The notes beneath the pieces are model-generated. The model saw only the letters and a program-made list of their open reading frames with translations, was not told the origin of the DNA and made no database searches. This document shows positions 1 through 13,949 of a stretch of DNA of 64,000 bases, piece after piece. Source of the stretch: Osedax fenrisi (lineage: Eukaryota; Annelida; Polychaeta; Sabellida; Siboglinidae); NCBI GenBank assembly GCA_964019155.1, contig OZ025240.1, forward strand, positions 24,791,536 through 24,855,535, in the 5' to 3' direction. A program made the position numbers and the translations under genes. Each line of letters begins with the position of its first letter. The stretch's first letter is position 1.

Positions 1-32
1 GGAGGCAATTATTGACAGTGCTCTTAGCGAAA
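1..32 (+). CDS. Possible 3' end of an exon cut by the window edge
   Basis: One frame reads EAIIDSALSE and runs into GAAA followed by gtaagt, a good splice donor. The composition is coding-like compared with the AT-rich sequence after it. Only about 30 bases are visible, so no product can be named and this may be chance. Confidence 0.2.
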
Positions 33-343
33 GTAAGTTCCTTTAACCCTGTAAGGCATTGGATATAGATACCCCAAATCCTCCAAGTTGATACACCTTT
101 ATCGACTTTCATTAGCAATTGCTATTCATTAGTATTCGAGGTAAAATATGTTTTAAAACTATTTTTGTTACTGATATCTTGGATGGAAATTTAAAAATCA
201 AATATTTTATTAAATATTATTTTAATTTTATATCTGATTTTAGCCCCCACAAAAACTGTGGGTGAACGACTTGATAAGCTCTGTTTTTTCATTCATCCAG
301 GATAATGTCTAAACTATGATCATTATTATATATATATATATAT
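33..343. other. AT-rich stretch without recognised features
   Basis: I see no coding frame or repeat boundary here. A short (TA)n tract at about 327-345 abuts the LINE fragment that follows. Confidence 0.4.
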
Positions 344-676
344 ATGAAGGGACTCATAATTCGAACAACTACTCGTCCGAGTCGCAAATGTGAGCTGATG
401 AAACTCTCTCTACCGCTTGTCTCATCTATGTATGCAGATGCTGCTTTCACGGTTGCTGCTCCGAAATACTGGAACAGTCTTCCCGATGTATTACGCACCA
501 TGTCATCATTTATGAGTTTTAAATGTCGACTACATACATATATGGTATCATTATAATATCTTCTTTTTAAATTTATTATTATTTGTGTAACTATTTATTT
601 GTTTTATTATTTCAACTTGACGCACATAAACGTCCATCGTTTTCTGAGTCAATAAACCTTTCTATTATTATTATTA

Positions 677-680
<4 letters not shown>
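344..680 (+). mobile_element. LINE 3'-end fragment (CR1/L2-like), truncated
   Basis: The frame at 344-556 encodes the typical last segment of a CR1/L2-group reverse transcriptase ORF. The diagnostic run is AAFTVAAPKYWNSLPD, followed by a short FKCRLHTYM tail and a stop. After the stop comes a short 3' UTR with AATAAA at about 651 and a (TTA)n tail at 663-675, as expected for a 5'-truncated retrotransposed copy. No RT core is present, so it is inert. Confidence 0.75.

Positions 681-719
<39 letters not shown>
676..719. repeat. (TA)n microsatellite
   Basis: Alternating TA tract between the two LINE fragments. Confidence 0.8.
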
Positions 720-1823
720 TCCGTAATACTAAAAGAACATATTATTCAGATATACTTCAAAATTGCTCTGACAGTAAAAAATACTTTGGATATTTTAAAT
801 AATGTGATGAATCAAAAAAAGCCTAACTCACTCTCTGATACATTTAAATCATGTGGAATTGAAATCACAGATCCATCTAAAATATCTAATACATTTAATA
901 TATTTTTTAGAGATATTGGTATTGAATTAGATGTTATTATAGATAATATTAGTAAGGATAATGTCGATGATTACAAATATTTCTTAAAATAACCTAATAT
1001 AAATAGCTTCTATATTACTAAATGTAATGAAAATTAGATTTTTAAAATTATATTAAATTTTAAATCTAAATCATCTATAGATAATGTTGGTATTTCAATG
1101 AAGTTATTAAAATGTATTGCAATTAATATAATAAATTCTTTATCTTATTTAATTAATTGTTTTCTTGAAACTGGTATTGTACCAACTATATTGACAATTT
1201 CTAGAATAATTCCTTTATTTAAAAAGGGTGATACCAAATCATATACTAATTACCGTCCAATTTCACTTACAAGTCAATTCTCAAAAAATTTAGAAAAAGT
1301 ATTTTATGTTCGTTTTTAAATCACTTTAATATTTTATCTAATAGTCAGTTCGGTTTTAGAACAAATTTAAATACTACTCATGCAATTTGTAATCATTAAA
1401 CTCAAATATGTAATAGCTTTAGAATTAATAAAATAAGTGCAGCTATTTTTATTGATCTTAAAAAGGCAATTGACACTGTTAATCATGACATTTTATTTAG
1501 AAAATATAGGAATAGGAAGTTGGAATATGTGGAATTACCTTAAAATGGATTAAAAGTTATTTTACAAATATATATCAGACTGTTAACTTTAAAAACTATT
1601 TATCTGATAAAATTAGAGTTAAAATTGGTGTTCCACAAGATACAATTTTAGTCCCTATTTTTTTCTTATTTATATTAATCTTGTTCATCTTCAATATGCA
1701 ATTTTACTATGTTTGCCGATGATACTACTTTGTATTTTGATAATTGTAATCAAGTATTTCTAGATACACTAATAAAAAATGAATTATTAAATATAAATAA
1801 ATGGTTTATTTCAAATAGACTTA

Positions 1824-2878
1824 GGAGAAAGTATCCGATTACCGACACTCTCCTAATACCGACTCCCTCCCGTATCTCAGTAACTATAAGAGATATCAAA
1901 AAATTATATATACATGAACTATTAGTAATTTAATGATAAATATGAATAAGTATTTTGTTTTTAAAAATATTCAATCCTACAATTGTTATTTTATCAAATG
2001 TAATATTCTGTTTTTATATTTTAAATATTTGAATAATAACTTTGTTTAAATCATTGTAAATAATTTATTAATTAAAATAAAATTTAATACTGCACATAAT
2101 ATTGTAGAACAATAAAATGTTCATAACTATTATACAAATAATTTAATTTGAATAAATATTAACCAATATATCTTAATTATAGCAACCCATATCATTTTCC
2201 TATTACCGACCCCATATGATTTAAAATATCCAATCAAAATAGATCCGTATTCTTCTTCAAAATTTGTCATAAGTTGTTTGTGTATCATTGATATAGATTT
2301 AGGATTCATTATTCCAGTTAAGTATATACATACTGATTAATAAATAAATATTAAATAATAATATACACTATTTTAATATAATTACTATAAAGATTAAATT
2401 TAAATTTAATATTACTATTAAAACATTAATTCAATAAAAAAAAATTGCGTAAAATACTATTTTAAAGTACACTATTTTATTATAATTACTATAACGTTTA
2501 AATTTAAATTTAATATTACTATTAAAACATTAATTCAATAAAAAATAAATTGCGTGCATGTTATAATTAATTATATTTATGTATATCTACTATTTTTATT
2601 AGATATTATAATACTAAAATTATTTAGACCACGATTATTTTAGGGGGTCAGTAATAGGAGAAGAGGGTCGGTATTAGGCACATATATCCGATTACTGACC
2701 CCCCTGTTTATTCTTGTAAATTTAATTATATCAAAAATTTAAAATAGCCACGTGGTATTATGTACATTATTCATTGCTATAATATTACCCAAATTACAAA
2801 ATTTCAAATAAATATAATTAATATTGAATAAGTTATTACAAATAATCATTTAGGGGTAGGTAATCGGAGACTTTCCCC
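1824..2878. mobile_element. TA-flanked inverted-repeat DNA element inside the LINE
   Basis: The left end GGAGAAAGTATCCGATTACC and the reversed right end GGGGAAAGTCTCCGATTACC match at 18 of 20 positions. Motifs of the type TCCGATTACCGAC or CCTAATACCGAC recur near both ends (about 1835-1868, 2200-2215, 2645-2705). The LINE reading resumes directly after the right end, so the element was inserted into an existing LINE. The left flank is TA and the right flank AA, a decayed TA duplication. I see no transposase frame. It is a diverged relative of the elements at 11.1-13.9 kb. Confidence 0.7.
2366..2556. repeat. About 100-bp tandem duplication inside the element
   Basis: The segment beginning AATATAATTACTATAA and ending in a poly-A/TTGCGT stretch occurs twice in direct orientation, at about 2370-2448 and 2472-2555. 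Confidence 0.6.
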
Positions 2879-3490
2879 AACTTTAAATATTAATAAAAAA
2901 CTGTTATATGTTATTCAATAATAAATTATCCCATATCAATATCTCAATAAATAATATAGATGTAACTAGAGTTAAATCTACAGAATTTGTAGTCATAATA
3001 ATTGATAAGAATTTATATTGGAAACTACACATATTATATCTAAAAAATAAATTAACAAATATAATTTGGATAACTAATATAATTTCGAAATTTATAAACC
3101 AAAAGGCCTTACTTCATATATATAATTCAATTTTGTTTCCACATATTAATTATTGTATAATATTATGGGGTAATACTTATAAGACTAATACATTATGCAT
3201 CAATAATTTACAAAAAATAATTATTCATATTATATATTATACCTATCTTTATCATACTAAGGATTTAAATTCAATAATATATTACCTTTCAATGACTTAG
3301 TAAAATATAATACTTGTGAATGCATATTTAAAGTATATAATAATGTTCACCGTGAAATAATAATCAATCATTTTAGTAAAAAATCTATTATTTATCCAAT
3401 TCGTGACATAAATAACTTTAATATTCATTCATCAAAATTAAATATATGTTCACATTGCCTTGTAATTATTGGTCACTATTTAATTCTTTA

Positions 3491-4210
3491 AACAAAATTC
3501 ACATTTAAATAAATTCAACAACAAAATTAAAATTATCTCTTATATTAAAGATTGATTAAAATAATTTCAAATTTTATTTTTTCCGACTTAAATAAAATTA
3601 GTTTTATTGTTTTTACTTTTATTACTATATGAAATAATATAAAATTACAAAAACATATATTATTTATTATAAATAATCAGTATTAAAAAAATTTAAAATT
3701 AAATTATATATTTTATCAGATTGATTAAAATAATTTCAAATTTTATTTTTTCCGACTTAAATAAAATAGTTTTATTATTTTTACATGTATTACTTTCTAT
3801 AATATAAAATTACAAAAAATATATTATAAATTATAAAATATCAGTATTAAAAAAAATTATTTAAAAATGTTCATTATTATTATATCATTTTACCTATATT
3901 TTATCTAATATATTTGTTTCATATATTGGCTTTCTCCTATTTAGTTTCTTTATGTTTTATTTTATTTTATTTTATTTATTCTTGATGTATTTATTAGATT
4001 TTAATTTTATTATTTTATCATTTATTTATATTATTATATGATGATTACATTTAGTTACATGATAAGTTTAATTTTATTTTTTTTATCATATATATGTAAA
4101 CAGGAAGTCGTAATATTATAACATTATTATTTATTTATTATTATTATCTATAATGAAACTTATCATGTAAATAAAGGGGTAATTATTTCGTTAATCAACA
4201 CTGCTACTAT
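3491..4210. repeat. AT-rich stretch with a roughly 165-bp tandem duplication
   Basis: A segment containing TTATTTTTTCCGACTTAAAT is present at about 3548-3709 and again at 3718-3867 with small differences. No coding frame is visible in the rest of the interval. Confidence 0.6.
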
Positions 4211-5029
4211 ATTTTATAATTACAATATATTAATATTATATGATTATAGATATTATTGTAATTTTAAAATTGTATTTAATCTTTTAATTCCATAGATAAC
4301 GGGGGTGTCCGTATTCGGTACCCATGTCCGAATACGGACACCCTGTGTTTTAATACGGAAACCCTATATACCACTAGATAAACTATATAGTATTGATGAA
4401 TCAACCAGACAAATAAAATTACGTTATTTATAATTAATTTTATACAAAATATATTGAAATTTAATTAGTTAATAATTTACTTTTTATTATTTTTTAATTA
4501 ATAATACAATTTAATATCTAAATAATAATTTTTTTAGAAATAGATTTATTGGTGGTATTAATATTATAACGCACGCGATTTTTATGAAAATCATTATTTG
4601 TTCATACGCTGCGCACTGATTGGTTATAGGTAGTCCGTATTAAGACATTTAGAGTGGATTAGGAACTTATATTACCTCTAGATATATGCTTATAACTTAA
4701 TGAATAGTTGATAAAAAATATAGAAATTAAAAATACAATTTTTAGAATGCATTATTTATTAATAATATAGTGTATCGATACATTTGTATAATCTTGAGAA
4801 GATTTTAAGTTGAAATTTGTTTTCATAAATTTAAAAACGTAATAAAAAAATTCGTTTATTGGATATATTAGCAATATTTTGTATAATATAAAAATAAAAA
4901 ATACTTTTTTAGACTATTTTTATAATTATGAATATTTTATTCATCAAACATTTTTTTGTAGGATTTATGGTTTCAGAGATACCGAGAGTGTCCGTATTCG
5001 GGCACTGTCTGTATTCGGTTAATTTCCCC
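4211..5029. mobile_element. TA-flanked inverted-repeat element, left end lost
   Basis: The body matches the complete copy at 13047-13947, including a central inverted repeat of GGTGTCCGTATTCGG around 4307-4345. The right end is GTATTCGGTTAATTTCCCC followed by TA. The left terminal repeat cannot be found. The flanks at about 4178-4210 and 5030-5062 share a diverged direct repeat containing CAACACTGCT. Confidence 0.65.
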
Positions 5030-5083
5030 TAATTGTCTCGATAAGCAACACTGCTTCTATAATTACCCTGGCATTGTCTAAAT

Positions 5084-6975
<1,892 letters not shown>

Positions 6976-7116
6976 TTATATAGTATGTATAGTTGAAATA
7001 TTAAATGTATCTAACTTGTTCTGCGTACAACACGGATACTTGGGATTCAAAGGGTACCATAAGTGTTTCATATCTTCTACGTTTTCAGCACTATTATCTG
7101 TTCTTTCATTTGATAT
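6976..7116 (-). CDS. Unknown gene, terminal exon
   Basis: The acceptor is atgcag, read in phase 0, and the stop TAA is at 6978-6976. A donor gttaga near 7018 would allow a different ending. Confidence 0.35.
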   Translation of the reverse strand: MSNERTDNSAENVEDMKHLWYPLNPKYPCCTQNKLDTFNISTIHTI

Positions 7117-9760
7117 CTGCATATATTCAATATATTCAATATAATAAACGTATTGTATAGCTTACTAGATAATGTTACCGCGATGTCATCGTGTATAAAG
7201 TGAGACCGTAATGAATTAACACATAACCGCGTATCAACCGCGCTGTCAACACATCCCAATGTACCGCACAAATAATACGATATATAAAAACAACAATAAA
7301 TCATAATCTCGTCTGCATTTATAGTTCTATTACGTGATTAGTCATCTACTATAGTAGATCCGTATACGGATGTAAACAGGTGTACTATAATAACGTAACT
7401 ATTGTTCTATTTAGAGGTATACAGTCTATTAATAGATAACGTAGTGTCTGCTAGCAGGTTCTATATACCATATATGGTGTTGTTTATATATATATATGTT
7501 TATATATGACGGCATGTATTCTATTATATTTATATAAATAACGAATAGTATTAAATCACATTCTGTATTATATTACATCATTATGTATAGAGTGTTTTAA
7601 GTTTATATTAAGTCATTATTTATTATCGAACAAATGATTTTTTTTAAATCTTATAAACAAATATTTATAGTTAGTATTATTATTCGGTGAAATTAATTCC
7701 ATGCAAACATTAATGTGTAAATACTGAGAAATTTCTGATACAAATATGTGATCAAGGGAATAAAGGATATTAACATGATATAGTTTCCATCAAATATTGA
7801 AATTTTAAATGTGTTCATTTATATTTTTTTAAGAATTCAATATATATCATTTATATTATGTGAAATTTTCGATTTAAAAACACGTTAAATATATACTATA
7901 AAAATAGTATTTTATAATGATACATCATAATAAACTAGTTTAAATAAAGTTATTATGATAATGTTTATTATCATAAGTATAGTATATATACTAAGTATAC
8001 TTGTATAGCGTTTATATTACAGATTTTAATTATTTAAAACGAAATTATTCGACATATGTACTTAACCACTGCGGAGTTAAGCCACGCCTCTACGGGGTCA
8101 CGGGGTTCCTTTACGCGATCGTTACGTAATGATATGTCGTCCGTATCTCGGCTATGAGTTTTCAGCGGGTCGGGGTCAATGTCAGAGGTCACCGCTGATA
8201 CTTCCGGTGGCGTCGTCATCTCGTACGCTTCTCCTCCGAATCCTATCATAGGGATGTCAGGCACCTGCTCGTATTGTCTATATCCGCCTTCGTCTTCTGT
8301 TCGTGTGTATATGGTAATCTTATATTATCAATAATTAATGTATCGATTTTTTATATTAAAAATGTTATGGTCGATAAAATAAAGTTTAAATGCGTTCTTA
8401 TATATATTTTTTGTAATACTATAATATTTAAAATATGTACAATTAAAGTAATATACACCAAGTATAATCGACAAATATTTCAATTATAAATAATATACGT
8501 AGTTATTATATAAATATTAACATGAATAAAAGTATGTGTATTAAATATATATAGGGGTATACACCTAAGACATGATGTCTACATACATTATAATATTGAT
8601 AACGTACACGACACGTAAATCGAGTATCAATATCTGAATAATATAGATATAATTATATAATTCTTTATCCTACATATATAATATAATATTACATTTGGTT
8701 TTAATTGGGATAAATGTATAACTCTTTTGGATATTTACTTGATGTATATGACAAATTCAACTAATCGAGATAACAACCTAACATTATGTGAATGAAATAA
8801 GCATATATGACAATATAAATATATCAAATAAAATAAAATAATATATATATATATATATATATAATCACTATGATAATATACCTACTTTCGGTATTACAAA
8901 ATAAAACATCCGTAGTCGTGGTGCGTTCCTTTAGCGTGTGACCTTGCAAATAAATGGCGTTACTGTCAGGTGACCTTGAAACCACGACTTCCGACCCGTA
9001 ATTCATCTCGGCGACGATATTTGTTACCCGCGTAAAGGTCACGATACTACTGTCCAATAGCAGAACGGAAGCGGTTCGACTGTCTTGATGGGGAGTCCTC
9101 GACAGAATGTCGACGTTAGAGTTTATCTAGTTTAGATTTAAATTATAAGTAATCATTTTTGTATATTATGCTGGTTTATTTAGTTTACTAAATTTATATA
9201 GATATATATATATAATAGTTTATTGAATACATTCAAAACGGTGGGTAACAATAAATAATAATGACAGAAATATATAAAGAATAATAAGAAATATAAATAA
9301 CTTGTGATTTACACACACAGAAAATATATAGCTAGATATAGAGCATATTTATTTGGTCTCTATAAATAAATAATAAACCTTATAATAAGTTACAAATATT
9401 TAGATAAATATTTAAATATGCACATATAATAGTAAATAATATTTTAAAACTTCTATTTTTTCTATATATAGAACATATTCAAATAATGTTCAAATTATTC
9501 AAACATTGTTACTTATTCAAAGGTTTTATTTAACTTTATCTAACCTATATATTTATAAACATAATAAATCCGTAATTATGTTTTATTATATATACTATAT
9601 TATATATATATATATATATATATTTATATTTAATATATAATTCTACCATGTATCTTTTAGTATTTTCTTTATCGAATTCAAAACTACTATCTTCACATGT
9701 GTGATGTTTACTTGATTCTGAGTTACTCATACGTATTAATACTCTTTGACTTTTAACCAT
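6976..9760 (-). CDS. Unrecognised four-exon gene, about 241 residues
   Basis: Four minus-strand segments join with matching phases and GT-AG borders: 9760-9647 (38 codons), 9126-8886, 8296-8067 and 7116-6976, ending at TAA. The total is 726 nt. The start ATG at 9760 sits in ACAGATGG, a reasonable start context, although the preceding CAG could instead be an acceptor for an upstream exon. The N-terminus is polar (SSKHHTCEDSSFEFDKENTK). Exon 2 has a hydrophobic stretch SVLLLDSSIVTFTRV and YLQGHTLKERTTTTDV. Exon 3 has QVPDIPMIGFGGEAYEM, then an acidic, proline-containing region. The last exon contains WYPLNPKYPCCTQNK. Exons 2 and 3 are much richer in GC than their introns, as in the neighbouring DDHD1 gene. 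I see no transmembrane segment or signal peptide. I do not recognise the family and assign no function. Confidence 0.5.
8067..8296 (-). CDS. Unknown gene, exon 3
   Basis: The acceptor is cgaacag and the donor gttaagt. Phase is 1 in and 0 out. It encodes an acidic segment with GFGGEAYEM and DIDPDPLK. Confidence 0.55.
8886..9126 (-). CDS. Unknown gene, exon 2
   Basis: The acceptor is TAG before 9126 and the donor gtaggtat follows 8886. Phase is 0 in and 1 out. The composition is clearly coding-like. Confidence 0.55.
9647..9760 (-). CDS. Unknown gene, exon 1
   Basis: The ATG at 9760-9758 opens 38 codons, and the donor gtagaa follows at 9646. It is AT-richer than exons 2 and 3. Confidence 0.4.
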
Positions 9761-9904
9761 CTGTTCAGTAATATTTAATTAAAATATAATTACATTAGGT
9801 TATTATATCTAAATATTCTGTTAAGATAAATATAAATACAAAAGTATGTTTATAATTTATATATATATATATAATATATATGTTAAATATATTATAATAT
9901 ATAT

Positions 9905-9940
<36 letters not shown>

Positions 9941-11165
9941 TATATTGTAAGTATATTTATAGAATACTCCAACATGACTATATATAATTAAATTAAGTAA
10001 TCAATATTTTAAAATTATTTATTTATTTAGATATAATTAAAATATTAGTAAATAAACTATATTAAAAATGTAAAAATATGAATAAAAGATTAATTAATAA
10101 TAAATATACTCTATAAATTAAGATTACATTATTGTATATGTTATCATAATAATACATTAAATTGCAATATCATAAATCTAATGTTTGATTTCTAAATTAA
10201 TATCCTATATGAATATAGGATATTGAATAATATATAATATATTTGTTAATATTTATTATAGTTATATGAATATATTTATTTTAGACTGATATAAAATAAT
10301 AATTGATCCACAAATAAAATTAATTATATTGAAATGATCATTATTGTAAAATTCTAGAGATCTGATAACGCCAACATCATAATGTATTCGACTATAGTCT
10401 AAATTCTTCTATAGAATAATTTAGATAATCTACTGAAACTCCAGTATAAATTCATTATATATGTAATACAAAGTATACGCAGGACATACGATGTAGCGCA
10501 TACGTCATAGTATGACTCATAGGTCTAATCGTTATCAAACATATTATGTTATTATAAATAGTTAACAATTTTAAATGACTAAATAAATTATATTTAATTG
10601 ATATGAATATATATGTATTGATATATTGGTATATTAAATATTAATAGATCTACGTCATAATCTTAATGTTACCTTAAACAATATAAATTTATAAATGATA
10701 TAAAAAAGCTTGTAAATAGATATCTATTATATTACACTAACAAATACTAAATTACACTAACAATTTTTTGAAATATTTCGCATTTTTTATTGATTGGTTG
10801 ATACATATTTATCAAAGAAACTAAATTTAATACATAATACTACATGGACATTGGAATATGTCTGATAAATGTATATTTATATTGATTGATATTATACGTA
10901 TTTGTATTATTAATATTTTTAAATATTATTATAAGAACCTAATTAAATTTAAAAACATCATAGTAGTCTTATCCTACAAATCAATACTATTTATATTTAA
11001 CTTTAACTGTTTAATATATTATAATAAATTAAATTAATATATTATAATAACAAGAACTTATATATGTACCTACAGTTTGAATATTAGGTCGTGGAATGTA
11101 TTGTATACAATATTACTATTTTATACAATATACTTATTATAATAAGTATCAGATTAGGACCCAGA
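9761..11165. other. AT-rich intergenic, no gene seen
   Basis: The interval holds (TA)n tracts (9851-9940) and a small perfect palindrome ATATCCTATAT/ATATAGGATAT at about 10200-10225. No coding frame or recognised repeat family was found. Confidence 0.4.
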
Positions 11166-11456
11166 TATAGTGAAAAGTAACGGACACTTTAATAATAAAT
11201 GTTTTTAATATGTTATTATTCAATATTAGTATTCAAAAATTAAATTATATTTATATTATATGATTATAATATAATTCAAAACTGGGTACATAATATATAT
11301 ATATACCATTATTATCTATTGGATACAAAGTTTTAAATACGGATATAATATCTATGTATATAAATAAAATACCTACGTTATATATTATACAATAGTATAA
11401 TTATAATATGATAGCCTATATAGGATATAGGATATAATATAATAGTCTATAGGGTA

Positions 11457-11510
<54 letters not shown>

Positions 11511-11945
11511 TATATATACAACTATAGTGGTATATATATACCACTAGGATATACTATATAGGTTGTTATTATAAAAAATATATTGATGAAACATGATTGC
11601 AATCAGATAAATTAAAATTACATTACTTATAATTAATTTTATAAATAATTTAATACAATTTAATTAGTAATTAATTCATTAATGTTTATTATTTTATTAA
11701 TTAATAATTACAAGTGCAGTATATAAATAATAAGCATAAAACGTATAAATAAATGTGTTGTATTAATATATATTTATTATAACGCACGTGATTTTTATGA
11801 ACATTTGAATAGTTCACACACTGCGCGTTGATTTGTTAGAGGCTGTCCGACGGACACTGTCCGACGGACAGTGTCCGTATTAGGGATTTATATGACATCT
11901 AGATATATACTTATAACTTACTTAATATTTGATAATAAATATAGC
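11166..11945. mobile_element. Degenerate TA-family element, right end missing
   Basis: The left end reads GAAAAGTAACGGACACTTTA, a decayed version of GGGGAAAGTAACCTAATACA. The interior, including the ATAACGCACGTGATTTTTATG segment and GTCCGACGGACAGTGTCC, follows the complete copy at 13047-13947. A (TA)n tract at 11461-11510 interrupts it. The right end is lost at the tandem duplication that follows. Confidence 0.6.
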
Positions 11946-12203
11946 AATTGTGTATATAATGTTTATAATGATTTCGTTATTAATAATATATTGTTATATT
12001 TTAATATATTAACTTGTAGGGGAAAGTAACTGAATACGGACAATGGCCGAATACTGACACTCTCGGTATATAGCAATTGTGTATATAATGTTTATAATGC
12101 TTTCGTTATTAATAATATATTGTTATATTTTAATATATTAACACACTTGTAGGGGAAAGTAACTGAATACGGACAATGGCCGAATACTGACACTCTCGGT
12201 ATC
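11940..12203. repeat. About 128-bp tandem duplication spanning an element terminus
   Basis: TATAGCAATTGTGTATATAA opens each unit (11940 and 12067). Both units contain TAGGGGAAAGTAACTGAATA and the following CGGACAATGGCCGAATACTG, so the terminal repeat was itself duplicated. Confidence 0.75.
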
Positions 12204-12820
12204 TCAGAAACCATAAATCCATCAAAAAAAATTAATAAATAACATATTCATATAAATAGTCTGAATAATTATTTTTTATTTTTGTATTAATAAAAATAGT
12301 GCTGATATATCCAATAAACTGATTTTTTTATTACGTTTTTAAATTTATGAAAACAAATTTCAACTTAAAACCTTCTCTAGAATATACAAATGTAGCGATA
12401 TAAAATATAATATTATATTATTAATAAATAAAACATTCTAAAAATTGTATTTTTAATTTCTATATTTGTTATCAAATATGCATTACGTTATAAACATATA
12501 TCTAGATATCATATAAGTTCCTAATACGGACACACTAAATGTCTTAATACGGACACCCTATAACCAATCAACGCACAGCGTATGAACTATTCTGATTTTC
12601 ATAAAAACCGCGTACGTTATAATATTAATACTACCAATGAAGCTAATTCTAAAAAAAACCCCGTTATCTATGGACTTGAAAGATTAAATAAAATTTAAAA
12701 ATCACAATAATATCTATAATTATATAATATTAATATATTGTAATTTTTGAATACAAATATTTAGTCATACAATTTTAAGATCATTTATTGTTAAAGTTTT
12801 CGTATTAGATTACTTTTCTC
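12152..12820. mobile_element. TA-flanked inverted-repeat element, opposite orientation
   Basis: The left end is GGGGAAAGTAACTGAATACG after TA at 12150-12151. The right end reversed is GAGAAAAGTAATCTAATACG, followed by TA at 12821-12822. The body is the reverse complement of the copy at 13047-13947 with an internal deletion. It has no coding frame. Confidence 0.75.
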
Positions 12821-12822
12821 TA

Positions 12823-13033
12823 AATGCTTGAGAAGGATTTAAGTTGACATTTTTTTCATAAATTTAAAAACGTAAGACATATTGGATATATCAGCATTAT
12901 TTCAACTAATAAAAATAAAAAATATTTATTTAGACTATTTATATAACTATGAATATTTTATTCATTAAACATTTTTTATAGGATCTAATGTTTCTGAGAT
13001 ATAGGGAGTATCCATATTCGGTTACATCCCCCA
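12823..13033. mobile_element. Right-end fragment of the same TA family
   Basis: It begins in TTGAGAAGGATTTAAGTTGA and ends in ATATTCGGTTACATCCCCC, matching the last roughly 215 bp of the complete copy. Confidence 0.65.
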
Positions 13034-13046
13034 GGTGTGTGTAGTA

Positions 13047-13947
13047 GGGGAAAGTAACCTAATACAGACACTTTAACAATAAATGGTCTTAACATTTTAA
13101 AACCAATTATTTGTATTAAAAAATTAAAATATATTAATATTATATGATTATAGATATTATTGTTATTTTAACATTTGATTTAATCTGTTAATTCCATAGA
13201 TAACGGGGGTGTCCGTATTCGGTACCCATATGCGAATACGGACACCATATGTTATAATACGGACACCATATATACCTATAGATAAACTATATATTATTGA
13301 TGAATCAATCAGACAAATTACAATTACATTATTTATAATTAATTTTATGAAAATGTATTCTAATTTAATTAGTTAATAATTTATTTATTTTTATTATTTT
13401 TTAATTAATAATACAATTTAAGTATCTAAATAATACAAATTGTAGATTTAGCTTTATTTGTGGTATTAATATTATAACGTAATTAATTTTTATGAAAATC
13501 AGAATAGTTCATACGCTGCGAGCTGATTGGTTATAGGGTGTCCGTATTAAGACATCTAGAGTGTCCGTATTAGGGACGTATGTAACTTCTAGATATATGC
13601 TTATAACTTAATGAATAGTTGATACAAAATATATAAATTAAATATATAATTTTAGAATGCATTATTTTTTAATAATATAATGTTATTTTATATCGATACA
13701 TTTGTATATTCTTGAGAAGGTTTTAAGTTGAAATTTGTTTTCATAAATTTAAAAACGTAATACAAAAATCCGTTTATTTGATATATCAGCAATATTTTGA
13801 ATAATTAAAAACCAAAAAAAGACTTTTTTAGATTATTTATATAATTATGAATATTTTATTTATTAAAATGTTGTGTGTAGGATTTACTGTGGTTAAAATG
13901 TTATTGTTTCTGAGATACCGAAAGTGTCCGTATTCGGTTACTTTCCC
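13047..13947. mobile_element. Complete 901-bp TA-flanked inverted-repeat element
   Basis: The left end GGGGAAAGTAACCTAATACA and reversed right end GGGAAAGTAACCGAATACGG are inverted repeats. TA flanks both sides (13045-13046 and 13948-13949), as for Tc1/mariner-type insertions. An internal inverted repeat of GGTGTCCGTATTCGG lies around 13206-13245, and TGTCCGTATT recurs at 13549 and 13567. No transposase is encoded, so it is non-autonomous. The superfamily is inferred from the TA flank only. Confidence 0.8.
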
Positions 13948-13949
13948 TA

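Larger units (their letters stand above)
717..3490 (+). pseudogene. Degenerate LINE reverse transcriptase (CR1/jockey-like), split by a DNA element
   Basis: Successive plus-strand frames give the usual order of a non-LTR reverse transcriptase. First is an N-terminal linker (786-990). Next is PLFKKGDTKSYTNYRPISL (1215-1265), then a FIDLKKAIDTVNHD block (about 1450-1490) and a VPQDTILVP remnant of VPQGSILGP. FADDTTLYF, the catalytic FADD box, is at about 1709-1740. The C-terminal connection region (2908-3300) contains NSILFPHINYCIILWGN. Stops and frameshifts interrupt every segment. The element at 1824-2878 splits the frame after the FADD segment, and the same protein resumes beyond it. The endonuclease is absent. 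Confidence 0.8.

Noticed and set aside
7077..7304. Minus-strand frame with CGTLGCVDSAVDTRL as a further exon of the unknown gene
   Set aside because: Its only nearby acceptor gives a phase that does not match the neighbouring exon; the 7116-6976 segment fits instead.
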